This document shows positions 8,803 through 18,086 of a stretch of 64,000 nt of DNA, piece by piece. Source of the stretch: an uncultured Clostridia bacterium (lineage in GTDB: Bacteria > Bacillota > Clostridia > Oscillospirales > Acutalibacteraceae). The translations under genes were made by a program, and so were the position numbers. The notes below the pieces were generated by a model. It saw only the letters and a program-made list of their open reading frames with translations, was not told the origin of the DNA and searched no databases. Positions within the stretch are counted from its first letter, which is position 1. Every line of letters begins with the position of its first letter. The stretch spans positions 62,001 through 126,000 of the forward strand of contig CAMMVF010000004.1 in NCBI GenBank assembly GCA_946500295.1. Direction: 5' to 3'.

Positions 8803-9645
8803 TTATCGTTCCTGTTCGTCTTTGCTTTTGGGTTTCGGTTGGAGTTCACGAGGGGTCCGGCCGTCAAGCGGTTTGATAAAATCAATCTGTCCGGCCGCAT
8901 AAATCGCATTGCCGTTTAACTGTCTCTGCCACGCCTTATTTGAGGGCGACCATCGAAAGCCCCAACTTTTCAACTTGCTCCGTTGTTCCTCGCTTGGCTT
9001 TTCATCGAAAAGAAGCTGTAACCGATTTTCTTCCCTGTTGGCAACGGCCTCGCCGCCCTCGAATTTCCAGCCGACAAATCCTACCTCCGCACGGCGTTCC
9101 AAAGTGGCAATACGCTTTTTTAGGCGGTTGATTTCGGCGTTGTTGTTTGATAACTGATAAGGGGCATAGGGGGCGGTTATCCACGAGTAGCTGTTTTTCA
9201 CAGCTTCGTCAATCTCTGCCGCTTTTTCATCGGAAATACCCTCAAAGCCTTTCATCGTACCGTTTTTGCGATAGTAGGCGTTGACTTTTTTCATATAGCT
9301 TTGGGAGTTTTGCAGTTTTTCCAGCTTTTCTTTCAGCTTCGTAACCGCTTCGGGGTCATCGCTGGAGATAGCGGTATTATTCTCGGCGGCCTCCGCTTTA
9401 CTGCGATAGTAGTCCGCTTTCTTACCAACTTCCACGGATTTTTCCATTTTACCCCACGCACGGTCACGATAATTTTTGTCTGATTTATAGGAATAGTGAT
9501 CGACCAAAAGCGGCTGCCCCATAGGGATAGCGTCAATCATCTTGCTTGATTCCTGCGAAAGACGGTTGCTTTCCTGTTCCAGTTTGTCGGCTTTCTCGTT
9601 GTAGTAGTCGATTCTTCGTTGTTTCTTTTCTTCGTATGAGTTCAT
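8803..9645 (-). CDS. DUF3560-containing ICE protein
   Basis: 280 residues from the ATG at 9645 (AGGAG upstream); an earlier in-frame ATG lacks a site. The N-terminal half is a charged coiled coil (RRIDYYNEKADKLEQESNRL, then a run with KADYYRSKAEAAENN), typical of DUF3560. The C-terminal part has a second motif, KLKSWGFRWSPSNKAWQRQL, a short fold seen in several plasmid and phage replication proteins. It lies between virB6-like and prgI and is separated from the former by a hairpin. Function is not established. The C-terminal motif suggests contact with nucleic acid. Confidence 0.75.
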   Translation of the reverse strand: MNSYEEKKQRRIDYYNEKADKLEQESNRLSQESSKMIDAIPMGQPLLVDHYSYKSDKNYRDRAWGKMEKSVEVGKKADYYRSKAEAAENNTAISSDDPEAVTKLKEKLEKLQNSQSYMKKVNAYYRKNGTMKGFEGISDEKAAEIDEAVKNSYSWITAPYAPYQLSNNNAEINRLKKRIATLERRAEVGFVGWKFEGGEAVANREENRLQLLFDEKPSEEQRSKLKSWGFRWSPSNKAWQRQLNGNAIYAAGQIDFIKPLDGRTPRELQPKPKSKDEQER

Positions 9646-9667
9646 AACATATCGCTCCTTTAACATA

Positions 9668-9703
9668 AAAAAATAGCTTCTTGCGAATCTGTGCAAGAAG
9701 TCT
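9668..9703 (-). terminator. hairpin between the VirB6-like and DUF3560 genes
   Basis: CTTCTTGC (9677-9684) pairs with GCAAGAAG (9693-9700). On the minus strand the stem is followed by CTATTTTTTTATG. It overlaps the end of the VirB6-like gene and may damp transcription into the downstream genes rather than end it fully. Confidence 0.55.
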
Positions 9704-10539
9704 TACAATCCCATCATTTCACGAACAACACGGTCGGACATTTTCACAGCGCCGACTAACACAAGCATATTAAAAATAAGTTCGCCAATATAGCTCCACA
9801 CCTGCGTAACGGCCGCAGCGTTCGGGTCAACCACGGGTGGAGCCGAAGCAAAGAGGGAGAAAATGATACAGCCGAGGACGATAATCGCACCCTCCAAACA
9901 TACCGCCGCATAAGATTTGATGAATGATTTTCCCACATTCTGCGTCGGTTCTCCCGCAAAAGCCGAGAGAGGGACGGGGGCAATAGCGGTATAAAGGTAA
10001 AGTTTGAAAAAACGACCGTAGACCGTCATAATCATAATGAACGATAGTATCGTAATGAACAGACCGCCGATCAGCGTCACCGCCCATAGCGGTATGGATT
10101 CAAAGAATCCGCAGCTTTCAATGGCGGTTACGATTTCAGCCGGCAAAACGGTCTGTGCAGCCGAGCCGAAGCCTGCGGCGGTCATTATGGTGCTGATTAG
10201 TCCTTGTACGATATTGAATAAGGCCATCATCAATTCCAAACCATATGTGACTGCGGCTTTTGCCAAAGCAAAGCGAATGAAAAGTTTTAGAGCGTGCTCC
10301 GGCTTTTTCAGTTCTGCGAACGAACCGCAAGTTTTCATTACGCCAATGACAAAAAACAGCACAAGCAGGGCAAGACCAATCGCCTGCACCGCACCGTGAA
10401 TATTGACAATGACGCTCCAAATCGTCCCGCCTTTGAATTGCTCCGGCGATTGCGTGATAAGCTGCCATATCTCGGCTAACTTTTGGTTCCACGTTTCCAA
10501 CGCATTTTCGAGATTCTGTACAACCCAGTTATCACTCAA
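9703..10539 (-). CDS. VirB6/TrbL-like conjugal membrane protein (CD1112 family)
   Basis: 278 residues with about six membrane helices: near 42-68, 85-110, 112-135, 153-185, 205-232 and 245-268. A short amphipathic N-terminus (VVQNLENALETWNQKLAEIW) precedes them. The pattern of long hydrophobic stretches with central Gly/Ala and the place between the pilin-like gene and prgI/virB4 identify it as the polytopic channel component. Family members form the membrane pore for DNA. AAGGAGG precedes the ATG at 10539. Confidence 0.85.
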   Translation of the reverse strand: MSDNWVVQNLENALETWNQKLAEIWQLITQSPEQFKGGTIWSVIVNIHGAVQAIGLALLVLFFVIGVMKTCGSFAELKKPEHALKLFIRFALAKAAVTYGLELMMALFNIVQGLISTIMTAAGFGSAAQTVLPAEIVTAIESCGFFESIPLWAVTLIGGLFITILSFIMIMTVYGRFFKLYLYTAIAPVPLSAFAGEPTQNVGKSFIKSYAAVCLEGAIIVLGCIIFSLFASAPPVVDPNAAAVTQVWSYIGELIFNMLVLVGAVKMSDRVVREMMGL

Positions 10540-10568
10540 AACAGATTCCTCCTTTCAGGCAGATTAGA

Positions 10569-10590
10569 GCAGGCCGTTTATTCGGCCTGC
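10569..10590. other. perfect hairpin between the 71-residue gene and the VirB6-like gene
   Basis: GCAGGCCG (10569-10576) and CGGCCTGC (10583-10590) form an 8-bp stem with a 6-base loop. No T-run follows on the minus strand, so it is more likely an mRNA-stability or processing structure than a terminator. Confidence 0.5.
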
Positions 10591-10610
10591 CCCTCCTTGC
10601 CGTTTTTTGA

Positions 10611-10826
10611 TTATCGGGCGTCCCGATCTGGCGGGGTATGAATGATTCCGTAAATGTCGTCCACAAAGTAGCGCCCGACAAAGGGGTTAAATATGGCGTG
10701 GCATTTCACGCCGCCCACATCGGCCAGATAGTCGTTATCGCCCAAGCGTTTGAGAATCGTCGCTTCACCGAGGACGTGTTTTTCTCCCTGTTTTAGAGAG
10801 TGGATATAGCACTCGCATTTTTCCAT
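10611..10826 (-). CDS. small conserved ICE protein, 71 residues
   Basis: The ATG at 10826 has AAGGAGG upstream. The longer frame to 10976 overlaps the preceding gene and lacks a site. The sequence (MEKCECYIHSLKQGEKHVLG at the start, then GDNDYLADVGGVKCHAIFNP) has two Cys near the N-terminus, one later, and no membrane segment. It lies between the pilin-like and VirB6-like genes and is presumably expressed with them. I do not recognise a function; similar short proteins are part of the standard CTn4-type module. Confidence 0.65.
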   Translation of the reverse strand: MEKCECYIHSLKQGEKHVLGEATILKRLGDNDYLADVGGVKCHAIFNPFVGRYFVDDIYGIIHTPPDRDAR

Positions 10827-10843
10827 TTGGAATTGTCCTCCTT

Positions 10844-11194
10844 TCAGCCGGTAATCAGGGTAAGAATCTCTTTGGCAAATGTGATGACAACGCCGCCCGC
10901 CAGCGTCAGAAATCCCTGTGAACGCTGGCTTGGGTCGTGGGATTGAAAGGACAGACCAATCTGCACAACGCCCCAACCGAGCAGAATCAATCCGACCGCA
11001 CGGATAAGCCCAAAAATAAAATCACTCAAATTATTTACAACGGTGATCGGGTCGCTGGCGGCAAAAGCCGTTACAGAGCAGCCAATCGTAAAGGTCAGGG
11101 TCAGCACCGCCAAGCAGTAGAAGCGGAATCCCTTTTTCGCCTTGACGGGCATAGGCAGTTTCTTCGTGGGCTTGTTTTTGGTAGAGTTCTTCAT
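10844..11194 (-). CDS. VirB2/TrbC-like pilin or small channel protein
   Basis: 116 residues. A basic N-terminus is followed by a signal-type helix (about 25-45, ending TAFAASDP) and two hydrophobic segments (about 55-78 and 92-114) linked by QSHDPSQRSQG. This is the size and topology of VirB2/TrbC pilins, with cleavage likely after AFA. It stands directly after virD4, as in other elements of the family. Pilin identity is inferred from topology and position, not from a decisive motif. Confidence 0.7.
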   Translation of the reverse strand: MKNSTKNKPTKKLPMPVKAKKGFRFYCLAVLTLTFTIGCSVTAFAASDPITVVNNLSDFIFGLIRAVGLILLGWGVVQIGLSFQSHDPSQRSQGFLTLAGGVVITFAKEILTLITG

Positions 11195-11208
11195 TTCGCA
11201 TATCCTCC

Positions 11209-12996
11209 TTAATTGAAAAATAGAGCTTCTATATCCTCGTCGGAAAGAAGCTCGTAATCGGTTTCGATTTCTTCTATATCGGGAATGTCCGCAGGAGCCG
11301 TCCCGACAAGGGAGAGAGTTGCCACGGCGTTTTCTGTCCCGCCGTGCTGATAAGGTTTTGCTTTTCCGTCTGTGGTAAGCGCCACGTTCGGGTGTTTCAG
11401 AATATCAAATTTTTCGTCCATAATGGGCGGTTCGCCACGGATAAATAAAAGGGCGTAGCGGTTATCCAGCATACGAACCTCGTCAGGCGTCATCAATTCA
11501 CGGCCTGTAATCTGATAATTCGTACTGTAATTCCCGTTACGCCCCGACGATTTACCGTAGGTGTTGGTGTCGATGGTCGCCTTGCCGAGATAGGATTCGG
11601 AGATCAGCTTGTGGGTAGAGGTTTCGTTGCCACCGAGGTAAAGAAACTCATCGCAGTTGCCGAGTATCGATTCCCATTCCTTTTCAAATAACGCTTTCAA
11701 GGCCGCTATATTTTGCAGGATAATGGAAACGAACACCTGTCTTGATCTCATCACGGCCAAAATTTTTGAAAAATCTTCCGGCAGCGAAACATTGCTGAAC
11801 TCGTCCATTAAAAAGTGAACAGGGACGGGCAAAGCGCCGCCGTATTTGTGGTCGGCAAGATAAAATAACTGCTGAAAAAGCTGCGTGTATAAAATACTGA
11901 CGAGGAAATTGAAACTCGTATCGTTATCGGGTATGAGTGCAAAGAGCGCCACTTTCTTTTCACCGAGGGACGGCAAATCCAGTTCGTCCGTAGCGGTCAG
12001 AGCCGCCAGAGAGGACAAGTTGAACTTTTCCAGCCTTGCCGCCAATGTGATCTGAATGGATTTGAGTGTTTTTGCAGAGCCAGAATGATAGTCCTTGTAA
12101 TACTTCACGGCGATATGGTCGGGATTCCTCATTTCAAGCCGTTCAAACAGTTCATCAAGGGGTGAGGTGTATCCGTCCATATCTTCCCGCACATCAGCCG
12201 CCCGCAGCATTTCCATTACCATAGGAAAATTCTGTTCTTCCGGCGGTGCTTCATATTTCAAGTAGAAAATGAGTGCTAATAGAAGCATAGAAGCGGCGGT
12301 GTCCCAAAACGGGTCGTTTGATTGCGAACCTTTGGGCGTCGTGGATTTGAACAGGTTTGTAACCAAACGCTGCACATCATTGTCGTCCCGAAGATAGATA
12401 AAAGGGTTGTAGCAATGGCTGCGTTCCATATTCAGAAGATCAAGGACACGCATCTCATATCCCTTTTGTGTGAGCAGATAGCCGGTGTCTCGTAAAAGTT
12501 CGCCTTTGGGGTCCAGAACAACATAGCTGGTGTTGGCCTGACAGAGATTCGGTTTTGCATAGAACCTCGTTTTGCCGGCTCCGCTGCCCCCGACCACAAC
12601 CGTATTCAATGAACGGCGGTGCTTTCGGCCGTCTAACCCCATACGGACATTTTGCGTAAAGATTTTATTGTCCTCGAATTTTGCCGCCCGGTATTTCTTG
12701 TTCACGGTTTTGGCGCTACCCCATTTCGCCGAGCCGTGTTCTTCGCCCCTGCGGTAGTTGCGGCGGCTTGAAAGGAATATCCCGATAGCAAGCCCGTAAA
12801 CGCACAACAAAAAAAGGACAGTCTTTAAGCTGTCCTTGCAAAGTTCAATATGAAACGGGTCGCTCATCGCCGCAGGAAACCGGGCAACAATTTCAGGCAA
12901 GCCCCCGTGTGCGGCGGGGGCAATGAGCAGCCCAAGCCACACAACGGGGAGAATCCCAAACAGGCAGAGGACGAGAGGGCTATTCCCGCGCTTCAT
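11209..12996 (-). CDS. virD4: VirD4/TraG-type coupling protein (CD1115 family)
   Basis: 595 residues. Two membrane helices lie near residues 8-28 and 57-76. Walker A is VVGGSGAGKT (135-143), with YVVLDPKGELL after it and Walker B FLMDEFSNVSLPEDF further on. Type IV coupling proteins are hexameric ATPases that bring the relaxase-DNA complex to the secretion channel. The C-terminal 70 residues are acidic (EEIETDYELLSDEDIEALFF), probably the relaxosome-binding tail. It overlaps the small gene upstream (12980), so the genes are translated together. Confidence 0.95.
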   Translation of the reverse strand: MKRGNSPLVLCLFGILPVVWLGLLIAPAAHGGLPEIVARFPAAMSDPFHIELCKDSLKTVLFLLCVYGLAIGIFLSSRRNYRRGEEHGSAKWGSAKTVNKKYRAAKFEDNKIFTQNVRMGLDGRKHRRSLNTVVVGGSGAGKTRFYAKPNLCQANTSYVVLDPKGELLRDTGYLLTQKGYEMRVLDLLNMERSHCYNPFIYLRDDNDVQRLVTNLFKSTTPKGSQSNDPFWDTAASMLLLALIFYLKYEAPPEEQNFPMVMEMLRAADVREDMDGYTSPLDELFERLEMRNPDHIAVKYYKDYHSGSAKTLKSIQITLAARLEKFNLSSLAALTATDELDLPSLGEKKVALFALIPDNDTSFNFLVSILYTQLFQQLFYLADHKYGGALPVPVHFLMDEFSNVSLPEDFSKILAVMRSRQVFVSIILQNIAALKALFEKEWESILGNCDEFLYLGGNETSTHKLISESYLGKATIDTNTYGKSSGRNGNYSTNYQITGRELMTPDEVRMLDNRYALLFIRGEPPIMDEKFDILKHPNVALTTDGKAKPYQHGGTENAVATLSLVGTAPADIPDIEEIETDYELLSDEDIEALFFN

Positions 12997-13174
12997 CGTC
13001 CCTGCACCTTACTTTTTTTGTCGGGGCTTCAATCGCTTTTAAGAGAACTTCGTCCACAATATCGGTAGGGCGTTCTTCTTCCAGCAGATCGTTTCGCATT
13101 TCATTGAGGGCGTTAATAACAACGCCGTGCTCGTATCGGTCAAGGGTTAAAACCCGTTTTTTCTGTTTTTCCAT
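12980..13174 (-). CDS. small conserved protein, 64 residues, related to the one at 34111
   Basis: The start is the ATG at 13174, eight bases after AGGAG; a TTG two codons earlier is too close to the site. The core (LDRYEHGVVINALNEMRNDL, then IVDEVLLKAIEAP) has the same pattern as the core of the 53-residue protein at 34111-34272 (YEQTRIVIESL...CVDELIVKVANAP). The two are probably paralogues. It overlaps virD4 by 17 bases. No known motif; a short helical protein. Confidence 0.7.
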   Translation of the reverse strand: MEKQKKRVLTLDRYEHGVVINALNEMRNDLLEEERPTDIVDEVLLKAIEAPTKKVRCRDDEARE

Positions 13175-13176
13175 AC

Positions 13177-14064
13177 TCAACGCTCCTGTTCATTCTGCCG
13201 GGGCGCTTTGTTTTTTTCCAGCGACCGAGCCATTCTTGCAGAAATATCATAGGCGGTATCTCGGATTTCGGAAAGTTCGGCGCGAATCTCCTGCGGGTCG
13301 TCGGTTCTCAAAAAATCAGACGGATTTTCAAATCTGTAATCGCTCACATCTGCTCTGAACTCTTTACCGAGAATATATGAAACGCAATGTGCCTTAAAGC
13401 CGGCGTTTTCCGGGATATATTCATCGCCTGTCAAAGCAAGCTCCGCTTGTGCCAGAGCCTTTGACAATTCGCAGAATAAATCATTAGCGTTCATTCCACG
13501 GCAGACAAAAATAGCCTGTTGGTCGTGGTCGTACAAAGCGGCCATACCTCCGGGCAGTTCATCGACGGATTGAATTGGTACGGGGCGTTTGTAGATCAAG
13601 GCATTCAGCAAAGCTCTTTGGTCGTAGGAGATGGGCGGCTGTGCCCGCATACGGGAAGTGGTCTGCGAAATATCGTACACTCTTTTAATGTTGTACGAAA
13701 CGCCGATACTGCCGTCATCACGGGTGTATTCGCCGTTCGATTCAATAATCTTGATCGGGCGGCTAAACTCCTGCCGCTTGATATACACACCCTGATCTCT
13801 CCAAAACTCCTTGTCGCCGAGCCTGCGGGCGTCCGGCTTTGTCGCCAGAATCAAAAGGGCGTTGGTTGCGGAATAATGACGGAAATTCGCTTGTACATCG
13901 AGATAGTCACGGAATTTGCCGCCGTCTGTGCAGATTTCTTCGGCGGTGGTGTCCGCAAGGGCGTAAACCTCGTCGCGCTCGGCCTTTTTCTTGGCCGCCC
14001 ACGCCTCTTTGTCAAAATCTTCATTTTGCGGGGCGGGGTCGAAAAGATCATCAAAATTGCTCAT
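13177..14064 (-). CDS. ArdC-like (N-terminal ssDNA-binding domain) protein
   Basis: 295 residues, ATG at 14064 with AGGAG upstream. Residues 40-125 carry the ArdC N-terminal signature (YLDVQANFRHYSATNALLIL, then GDKEFWRDQGVYIKRQE), a domain that binds single-stranded DNA. The zinc-peptidase domain of full ArdC (HExxH) is replaced by FCELSKALAQAELAL around residue 195, so no protease is predicted. ArdC proteins protect incoming plasmid DNA from restriction. It lies between pcfB and virD4, where entering DNA would be handled. Confidence 0.8.
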   Translation of the reverse strand: MSNFDDLFDPAPQNEDFDKEAWAAKKKAERDEVYALADTTAEEICTDGGKFRDYLDVQANFRHYSATNALLILATKPDARRLGDKEFWRDQGVYIKRQEFSRPIKIIESNGEYTRDDGSIGVSYNIKRVYDISQTTSRMRAQPPISYDQRALLNALIYKRPVPIQSVDELPGGMAALYDHDQQAIFVCRGMNANDLFCELSKALAQAELALTGDEYIPENAGFKAHCVSYILGKEFRADVSDYRFENPSDFLRTDDPQEIRAELSEIRDTAYDISARMARSLEKNKAPRQNEQER

Positions 14065-14067
14065 AAA

Positions 14068-14880
14068 TTATCTCTCCTTTGATTTCTTACTCTTTTTTCG
14101 GGACGGCTGCTTGTGGGTAGTCGTCTGCTGCTTTTGGGGCTTTTTTGATACGGTGGGTTCGGGAGCAGCCGAGGAATCCGCTTCTTTCTGCCGGTTCTCC
14201 CGGATTTCCCGCAATTCCTCACGGACAGATGGGCGTTCTTCGGGAGATTTAACAGTACCCTCGGCGGTTCTGCTTTGCTTCTTTGAGGTAGGCTCGGACG
14301 GACGGGATTTCTCCGTCTTTGCCGCTTCGGGGTTTGGGGGCGCATTTTCCTCCTTTCTCACGGGAGCGCCCATTAAATCATCAAGCAGCCGGTCGTCCTC
14401 GGCTTTATCCGGCTGTGCCTGTTCAGGAGCAGAGGGGGCGGTTGTCTTGGCATTTTCGGCTTTGGTCTGCTCAATGTCCCGTTTGATAGAAACAGTATCG
14501 ACCGTAGCCAGCTTGAACCGTTCTACAATACGGTTGATTTTAGAAGCGTCCTCGGCGCGAACCATAACGTCAACCATACCGTCCGCCGATTTGCCCTTAC
14601 CCCGCAAAGCACAGTAAACAACGCCGTACCGCTTGGCTTCGGTTGCAAACTGTTTCAAATGCTCCTCGCTGACGGTAAAGACCTTTAATTCCTTGCCGCT
14701 TTTCAGCATAGCCGTTAGGCGCTGCCTGCCTTTGGTTTTGTTTTTATCCCTGTTTTTCAGGACAGCGTAAATCATAGCGGCGATATTCTTTGCCGCAGAG
14801 CCGGTCAGCTTTAAGGCAACTTCCGTACCCTCTAAACTCAACCTAACGATTTGTTCTGCTGCGTCGCCTGATGTGTTCAT
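14068..14880 (-). CDS. pcfB: PcfB family (DUF3801) conjugation protein
   Basis: 270 residues from the ATG at 14880 (AAGGAG upstream). The first 150 residues are the DUF3801/PcfB domain (SGDAAEQIVRLSLEGTEVAL at the N-terminus; KELKVFTVSEEHLKQF later). The rest is a disordered Lys/Glu/Pro/Ser tail ending in a basic run. PcfB of pCF10 works with the coupling protein PcfC to dock the relaxosome. The ATG lies inside the end of the relaxase gene (38-base overlap), so translation is coupled. Confidence 0.85.
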   Translation of the reverse strand: MNTSGDAAEQIVRLSLEGTEVALKLTGSAAKNIAAMIYAVLKNRDKNKTKGRQRLTAMLKSGKELKVFTVSEEHLKQFATEAKRYGVVYCALRGKGKSADGMVDVMVRAEDASKINRIVERFKLATVDTVSIKRDIEQTKAENAKTTAPSAPEQAQPDKAEDDRLLDDLMGAPVRKEENAPPNPEAAKTEKSRPSEPTSKKQSRTAEGTVKSPEERPSVREELREIRENRQKEADSSAAPEPTVSKKPQKQQTTTHKQPSRKKSKKSKER

Positions 14881-16282
14881 TCTCACGATTCTCCTTTCTT
14901 TGATTCTCGTCCTCACGGACGGTTTTGATTTTTTCTTTGATAATACCAGACCGAACGGCGATACCGTTGCACAGGGCAAGTTCTTTCCGCAGACCTGCAA
15001 GCTCTTTGGAAATAGCGGCAATGCGTGATTTGATTTCTGCGGTCTTGCCCTCGTCGGCTTTTACTGCTGCCGTCCGGGATAGCCGATACAGTTCTTTCCG
15101 GCTGGTAACAAGGGATTCCATTTTTTGCTCGATTTCGCTGCGGTATGAAAAAAGCTGCTCGGCGGTGTCAATGCGGTTTCGTATAAGCAGTTTTGTTTCT
15201 TCGGATATAGCGTCCAGTTTACGCAAATCCTCCCGCAGCAGGAAGTGAAGCCGTTTCGGGCTCGCCCGTGTTTTGTCTTTCGGGAAGATACCGAGTAAAT
15301 AGCAGTAGTAAAGATAAAGCGCCCGAAAGCCTGTGATCTTACGGGCAGTTTGCAAACTGCCGTTTACCCGGTATTGCCGTATCTTACGGGACGGTTCAGG
15401 CGTCGGCCGTTCGGGGCAGCTCTGTGCGAGAATCCTCCTGCGGATTGCTTCGATGGAATAATCGTCACCGAAATTGCGTATCAGCCGCACAAACCGTTCT
15501 TTTCCCGGCGGCCGAACGGAAATATCCTTGCCGGTTTTTATCTCATAGCCCTTTTTCCGCAGATTTTCAAAAAACTGCCGTTCGGTCATAGATTGCCGGA
15601 TAGCTTCGTCAATATCGGCTCGTATCAGCCCCCGCCAAGTGGGGCGCTGCTCCTGTTCCGCACGCCATTCGCCGTAGTGCTTTGATTTTCCACGCTGCGG
15701 GTGCTCGATTACCGACAAGCCATATTCCCGGCAGAGTTTGTCGGAAACTGTTTGCATATCGTGATAGTCCTTTTTCGTGCGGTGGTATTTGATACCGTCA
15801 ACGAAAGAAACGGTGTTCAGCACGAAATGATTGTGCAGGTGATTTTCTTTGTCAAGGTGTGTGGCGACAATGACTTGATAACGGTCGCCCCACAAGCGGG
15901 CAGCCAGCTTTTTGCCGATCTCGTGCGCTATTTCGGGGGTGGCCTCGCCGGGGGCAAAAGATTGATAGCCGTGATAGGCCACCGTCCCGCTTTCTTTCCC
16001 GAACCGCTTTTTTACAGCAAGCATTTCATCACGGGCGGTCGATGGAGAGCAGTTGATTCCGCTTACAAAGCGGTGAACTACCGTACAATCCTCGTTGTGG
16101 GTCTGCTGTGTCTTTTCGGAATTGACGGCATAGCGGATAACATCAGACAGGTTTTGACCGTCCTGCTCGGTCATATCTTCCTGCGTATAAAATTGAGGGT
16201 TTGCGGTTTTATCGGGATTCTCCACATAGATCACCACTTTGCCGAGCCAGCCTTTCACCCGCCAGATTGAAGTGGTTGCCAT
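14843..16282 (-). CDS. relaxase/mobilization nuclease (MOBP type)
   Basis: 479 residues. The histidine triad of relaxases is present as HLDKENHLHNHFVLN (near 170-184), and an upstream Tyr-rich N-terminal region supplies candidates for the DNA-linking Tyr. Residues 200-300 include RGKSKHYGEWRAEQ and KKGYEIKTGKDISVR, common in this ICE family. The C-terminal part (390-470) is a charged coiled coil. The enzyme nicks oriT and pilots the strand. Its ATG overlaps the mobC stop by one base. The oriT itself was not recognised. Confidence 0.92.
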   Translation of the reverse strand: MATTSIWRVKGWLGKVVIYVENPDKTANPQFYTQEDMTEQDGQNLSDVIRYAVNSEKTQQTHNEDCTVVHRFVSGINCSPSTARDEMLAVKKRFGKESGTVAYHGYQSFAPGEATPEIAHEIGKKLAARLWGDRYQVIVATHLDKENHLHNHFVLNTVSFVDGIKYHRTKKDYHDMQTVSDKLCREYGLSVIEHPQRGKSKHYGEWRAEQEQRPTWRGLIRADIDEAIRQSMTERQFFENLRKKGYEIKTGKDISVRPPGKERFVRLIRNFGDDYSIEAIRRRILAQSCPERPTPEPSRKIRQYRVNGSLQTARKITGFRALYLYYCYLLGIFPKDKTRASPKRLHFLLREDLRKLDAISEETKLLIRNRIDTAEQLFSYRSEIEQKMESLVTSRKELYRLSRTAAVKADEGKTAEIKSRIAAISKELAGLRKELALCNGIAVRSGIIKEKIKTVREDENQRKENRENEHIRRRSRTNR

Positions 16283-16611
16283 TATTTCATCGAACGGGGC
16301 AGGATAACCGCCTCGGTGATCTTTTTAACGGCAACATCGAGTTTTCGGCAAGCCTCATCATACCTTTGCACATCAAGGACATTCAAGGTATGGGCTTTGA
16401 CGGCAATCTGATTGAGGTTGTTGCCGATACCGTGGAGCTCCCTCATCATTGAAAAATAGTCGGGCGGTGGGGCGTCCTGCGGAATAAGTCCATTTACCAA
16501 GTGCCGCAAATACGCCTCACGGGACAGACCGCTTTTCTTGACCCTCTTTTGAAGCGTCTCGGCCTCCTTTTTATCCAGCCAGAATTGAATGTGAACATTT
16601 CGTTTTCTCAT
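16282..16611 (-). CDS. mobC: MobC-type relaxosome accessory protein
   Basis: 109 residues. The N-terminus (RKRNVHIQFWLDKKEAETLQ) is a ribbon-helix-helix start, followed by GLSREAYLRHLVNG and the MobC signature ELHGIGNNLNQIAVKAH. MobC opens DNA at oriT and increases nicking by the relaxase. It overlaps the methyltransferase stop by four bases (ATGA) and the relaxase start by one base, so all three are coupled. Confidence 0.9.
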   Translation of the reverse strand: MRKRNVHIQFWLDKKEAETLQKRVKKSGLSREAYLRHLVNGLIPQDAPPPDYFSMMRELHGIGNNLNQIAVKAHTLNVLDVQRYDEACRKLDVAVKKITEAVILPRSMK

Positions 16612-18086
16612 AGATTCATCGCCTCCTTGTTCAGCTCGTTTTGAATTTCAGCAATCCGTTTCCCGACCGCATATACAACGGGAATCGTCACGCCGTTTCC
16701 CGCCTGTTTGTATAGCTGCGCGTCAGAGTTGACGGCGGCCGCCTTATCAAACATATCGTCGGAAAATCCCTGTAACCGCCAGCACTCACGGGGCGTCAGC
16801 TTTCGGATTCGTCCGCAGCCGACAAAAGGCGTACCCTGATTACAGGAAGTGTCGAGGGTTTGGGCGATTTCTTTCCCGACACGCCCGCGGCGGGTCTTAC
16901 TTTCAGGAAAAGCAAGATTGACGGAATCGCCGCACTTGGCGAGTTGATGACCCTCTTTTGTGGCGCTCTTGACCGGCATAGCTTTCTCGCAGGAATCGCA
17001 GGCACAGAGATATACGCCGTGTCTGTCCTGCGTGTTCAGGCAAAAGGCGGGCTCTCCGCACTCTTTGAAACGGCGGCCGCTCTGCCTTTTCTTTTCCCGG
17101 TCGGGAGTAAGGACAGCACGGCAGCCATAAAAAACGCCGGAGCTTTCGCCCCGGTTGCTGATACCCATTTTGCTATATCCGGCGGTCAGGCACTTGGTAT
17201 AGTCCTGCGGCTGAATTTTTGCTTCACCTCGTTTCAGCGGAACCAGCGCCGTTTCCTCGGTGCGGTCCGGGCATTGGCTGCCCAAACAAAGCACGCCGGA
17301 ATTGTCGCAGCTTCGGTTGGTAACGCCGCCGTCGTATCTTGCTTTCAGGCAGCGGGCGTTCTCGGTAATCTTCGGATTGCCTTTGCACAGGTCGATAAAA
17401 TACATTCCCGTTCTGCCCGCAAAGCCACCGCCCTCGCTCATCAGCGTACAGCTTATACCCGCAGGGTCGTAAACACGCTTGCCCTGTGTGCCGCCGATTA
17501 GTTGGATAAGAGCCTTTCCATCGCTCGCTGTGACAGGAAATACTTTTCGTCCACCTCCGGCTCTAAAATGTCGATAAGCGACAAGGTAGATTCTTTCCCG
17601 GTTTTGCGGAACGCCGTGGAATCGTGAATTAAGAAGTCCGTATTCGAGATGATAGCCGATTTCGGCCAGCGCACAGAGAACGGTCGTAAAGTCCCACCCT
17701 CGATTAACGGAGAGCAGATTTTTAACATTTTCAAGGACAATCCATTCGGGTTGATCTTCGGCAGGCGTGCCTTTGAGCAGTCTAACAATTTCAAAAAAGA
17801 GAGAGCTTCGTTCTCCGGCAAGCCCTCTTTGTCGGCCAGAAACAGAAATGTCCTGACACGGGAATCCTCCCGCCCATAGGTTGACCCTCGGCAGGTCGGC
17901 GGGGGCGACTTTGGTAATATCTTCTGCATACCATTCGTCCTCCTTTATATCGTGTATGGCGCGGTAGCTGCGGTCTGCGAATTTATCAATTTCACAATGG
18001 CCTTTGCAGACCATACCGCAAAGCTCAAAGCCCTTGCGGAAACCGCCGACACCGCTAAAAAAATCTAAAAAGGTTATTGGGTTCAT
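16608..18086 (-). CDS. dcm: C5-cytosine DNA methyltransferase
   Basis: 492 residues. Motif I is FLDFFSGVGGFRKGFE (6-21), motif IV GGFPCQDISVSGRQRG with catalytic Cys77, motif VI ENVKNLL, motif VIII QNRERIYLVAYR, motif IX LTPRECWRLQGF, and motif X YKQAGNGVTIPVVY at the end. The target-recognition region (about 190-410) is long and Cys-rich. No restriction endonuclease is nearby, so it acts as a solitary modification enzyme, probably protecting the element from host restriction. It is locked into the mobilization operon by ATGA overlaps on both sides. Confidence 0.94.
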   Translation of the reverse strand: MNPITFLDFFSGVGGFRKGFELCGMVCKGHCEIDKFADRSYRAIHDIKEDEWYAEDITKVAPADLPRVNLWAGGFPCQDISVSGRQRGLAGERSSLFFEIVRLLKGTPAEDQPEWIVLENVKNLLSVNRGWDFTTVLCALAEIGYHLEYGLLNSRFHGVPQNRERIYLVAYRHFRAGGGRKVFPVTASDGKALIQLIGGTQGKRVYDPAGISCTLMSEGGGFAGRTGMYFIDLCKGNPKITENARCLKARYDGGVTNRSCDNSGVLCLGSQCPDRTEETALVPLKRGEAKIQPQDYTKCLTAGYSKMGISNRGESSGVFYGCRAVLTPDREKKRQSGRRFKECGEPAFCLNTQDRHGVYLCACDSCEKAMPVKSATKEGHQLAKCGDSVNLAFPESKTRRGRVGKEIAQTLDTSCNQGTPFVGCGRIRKLTPRECWRLQGFSDDMFDKAAAVNSDAQLYKQAGNGVTIPVVYAVGKRIAEIQNELNKEAMNL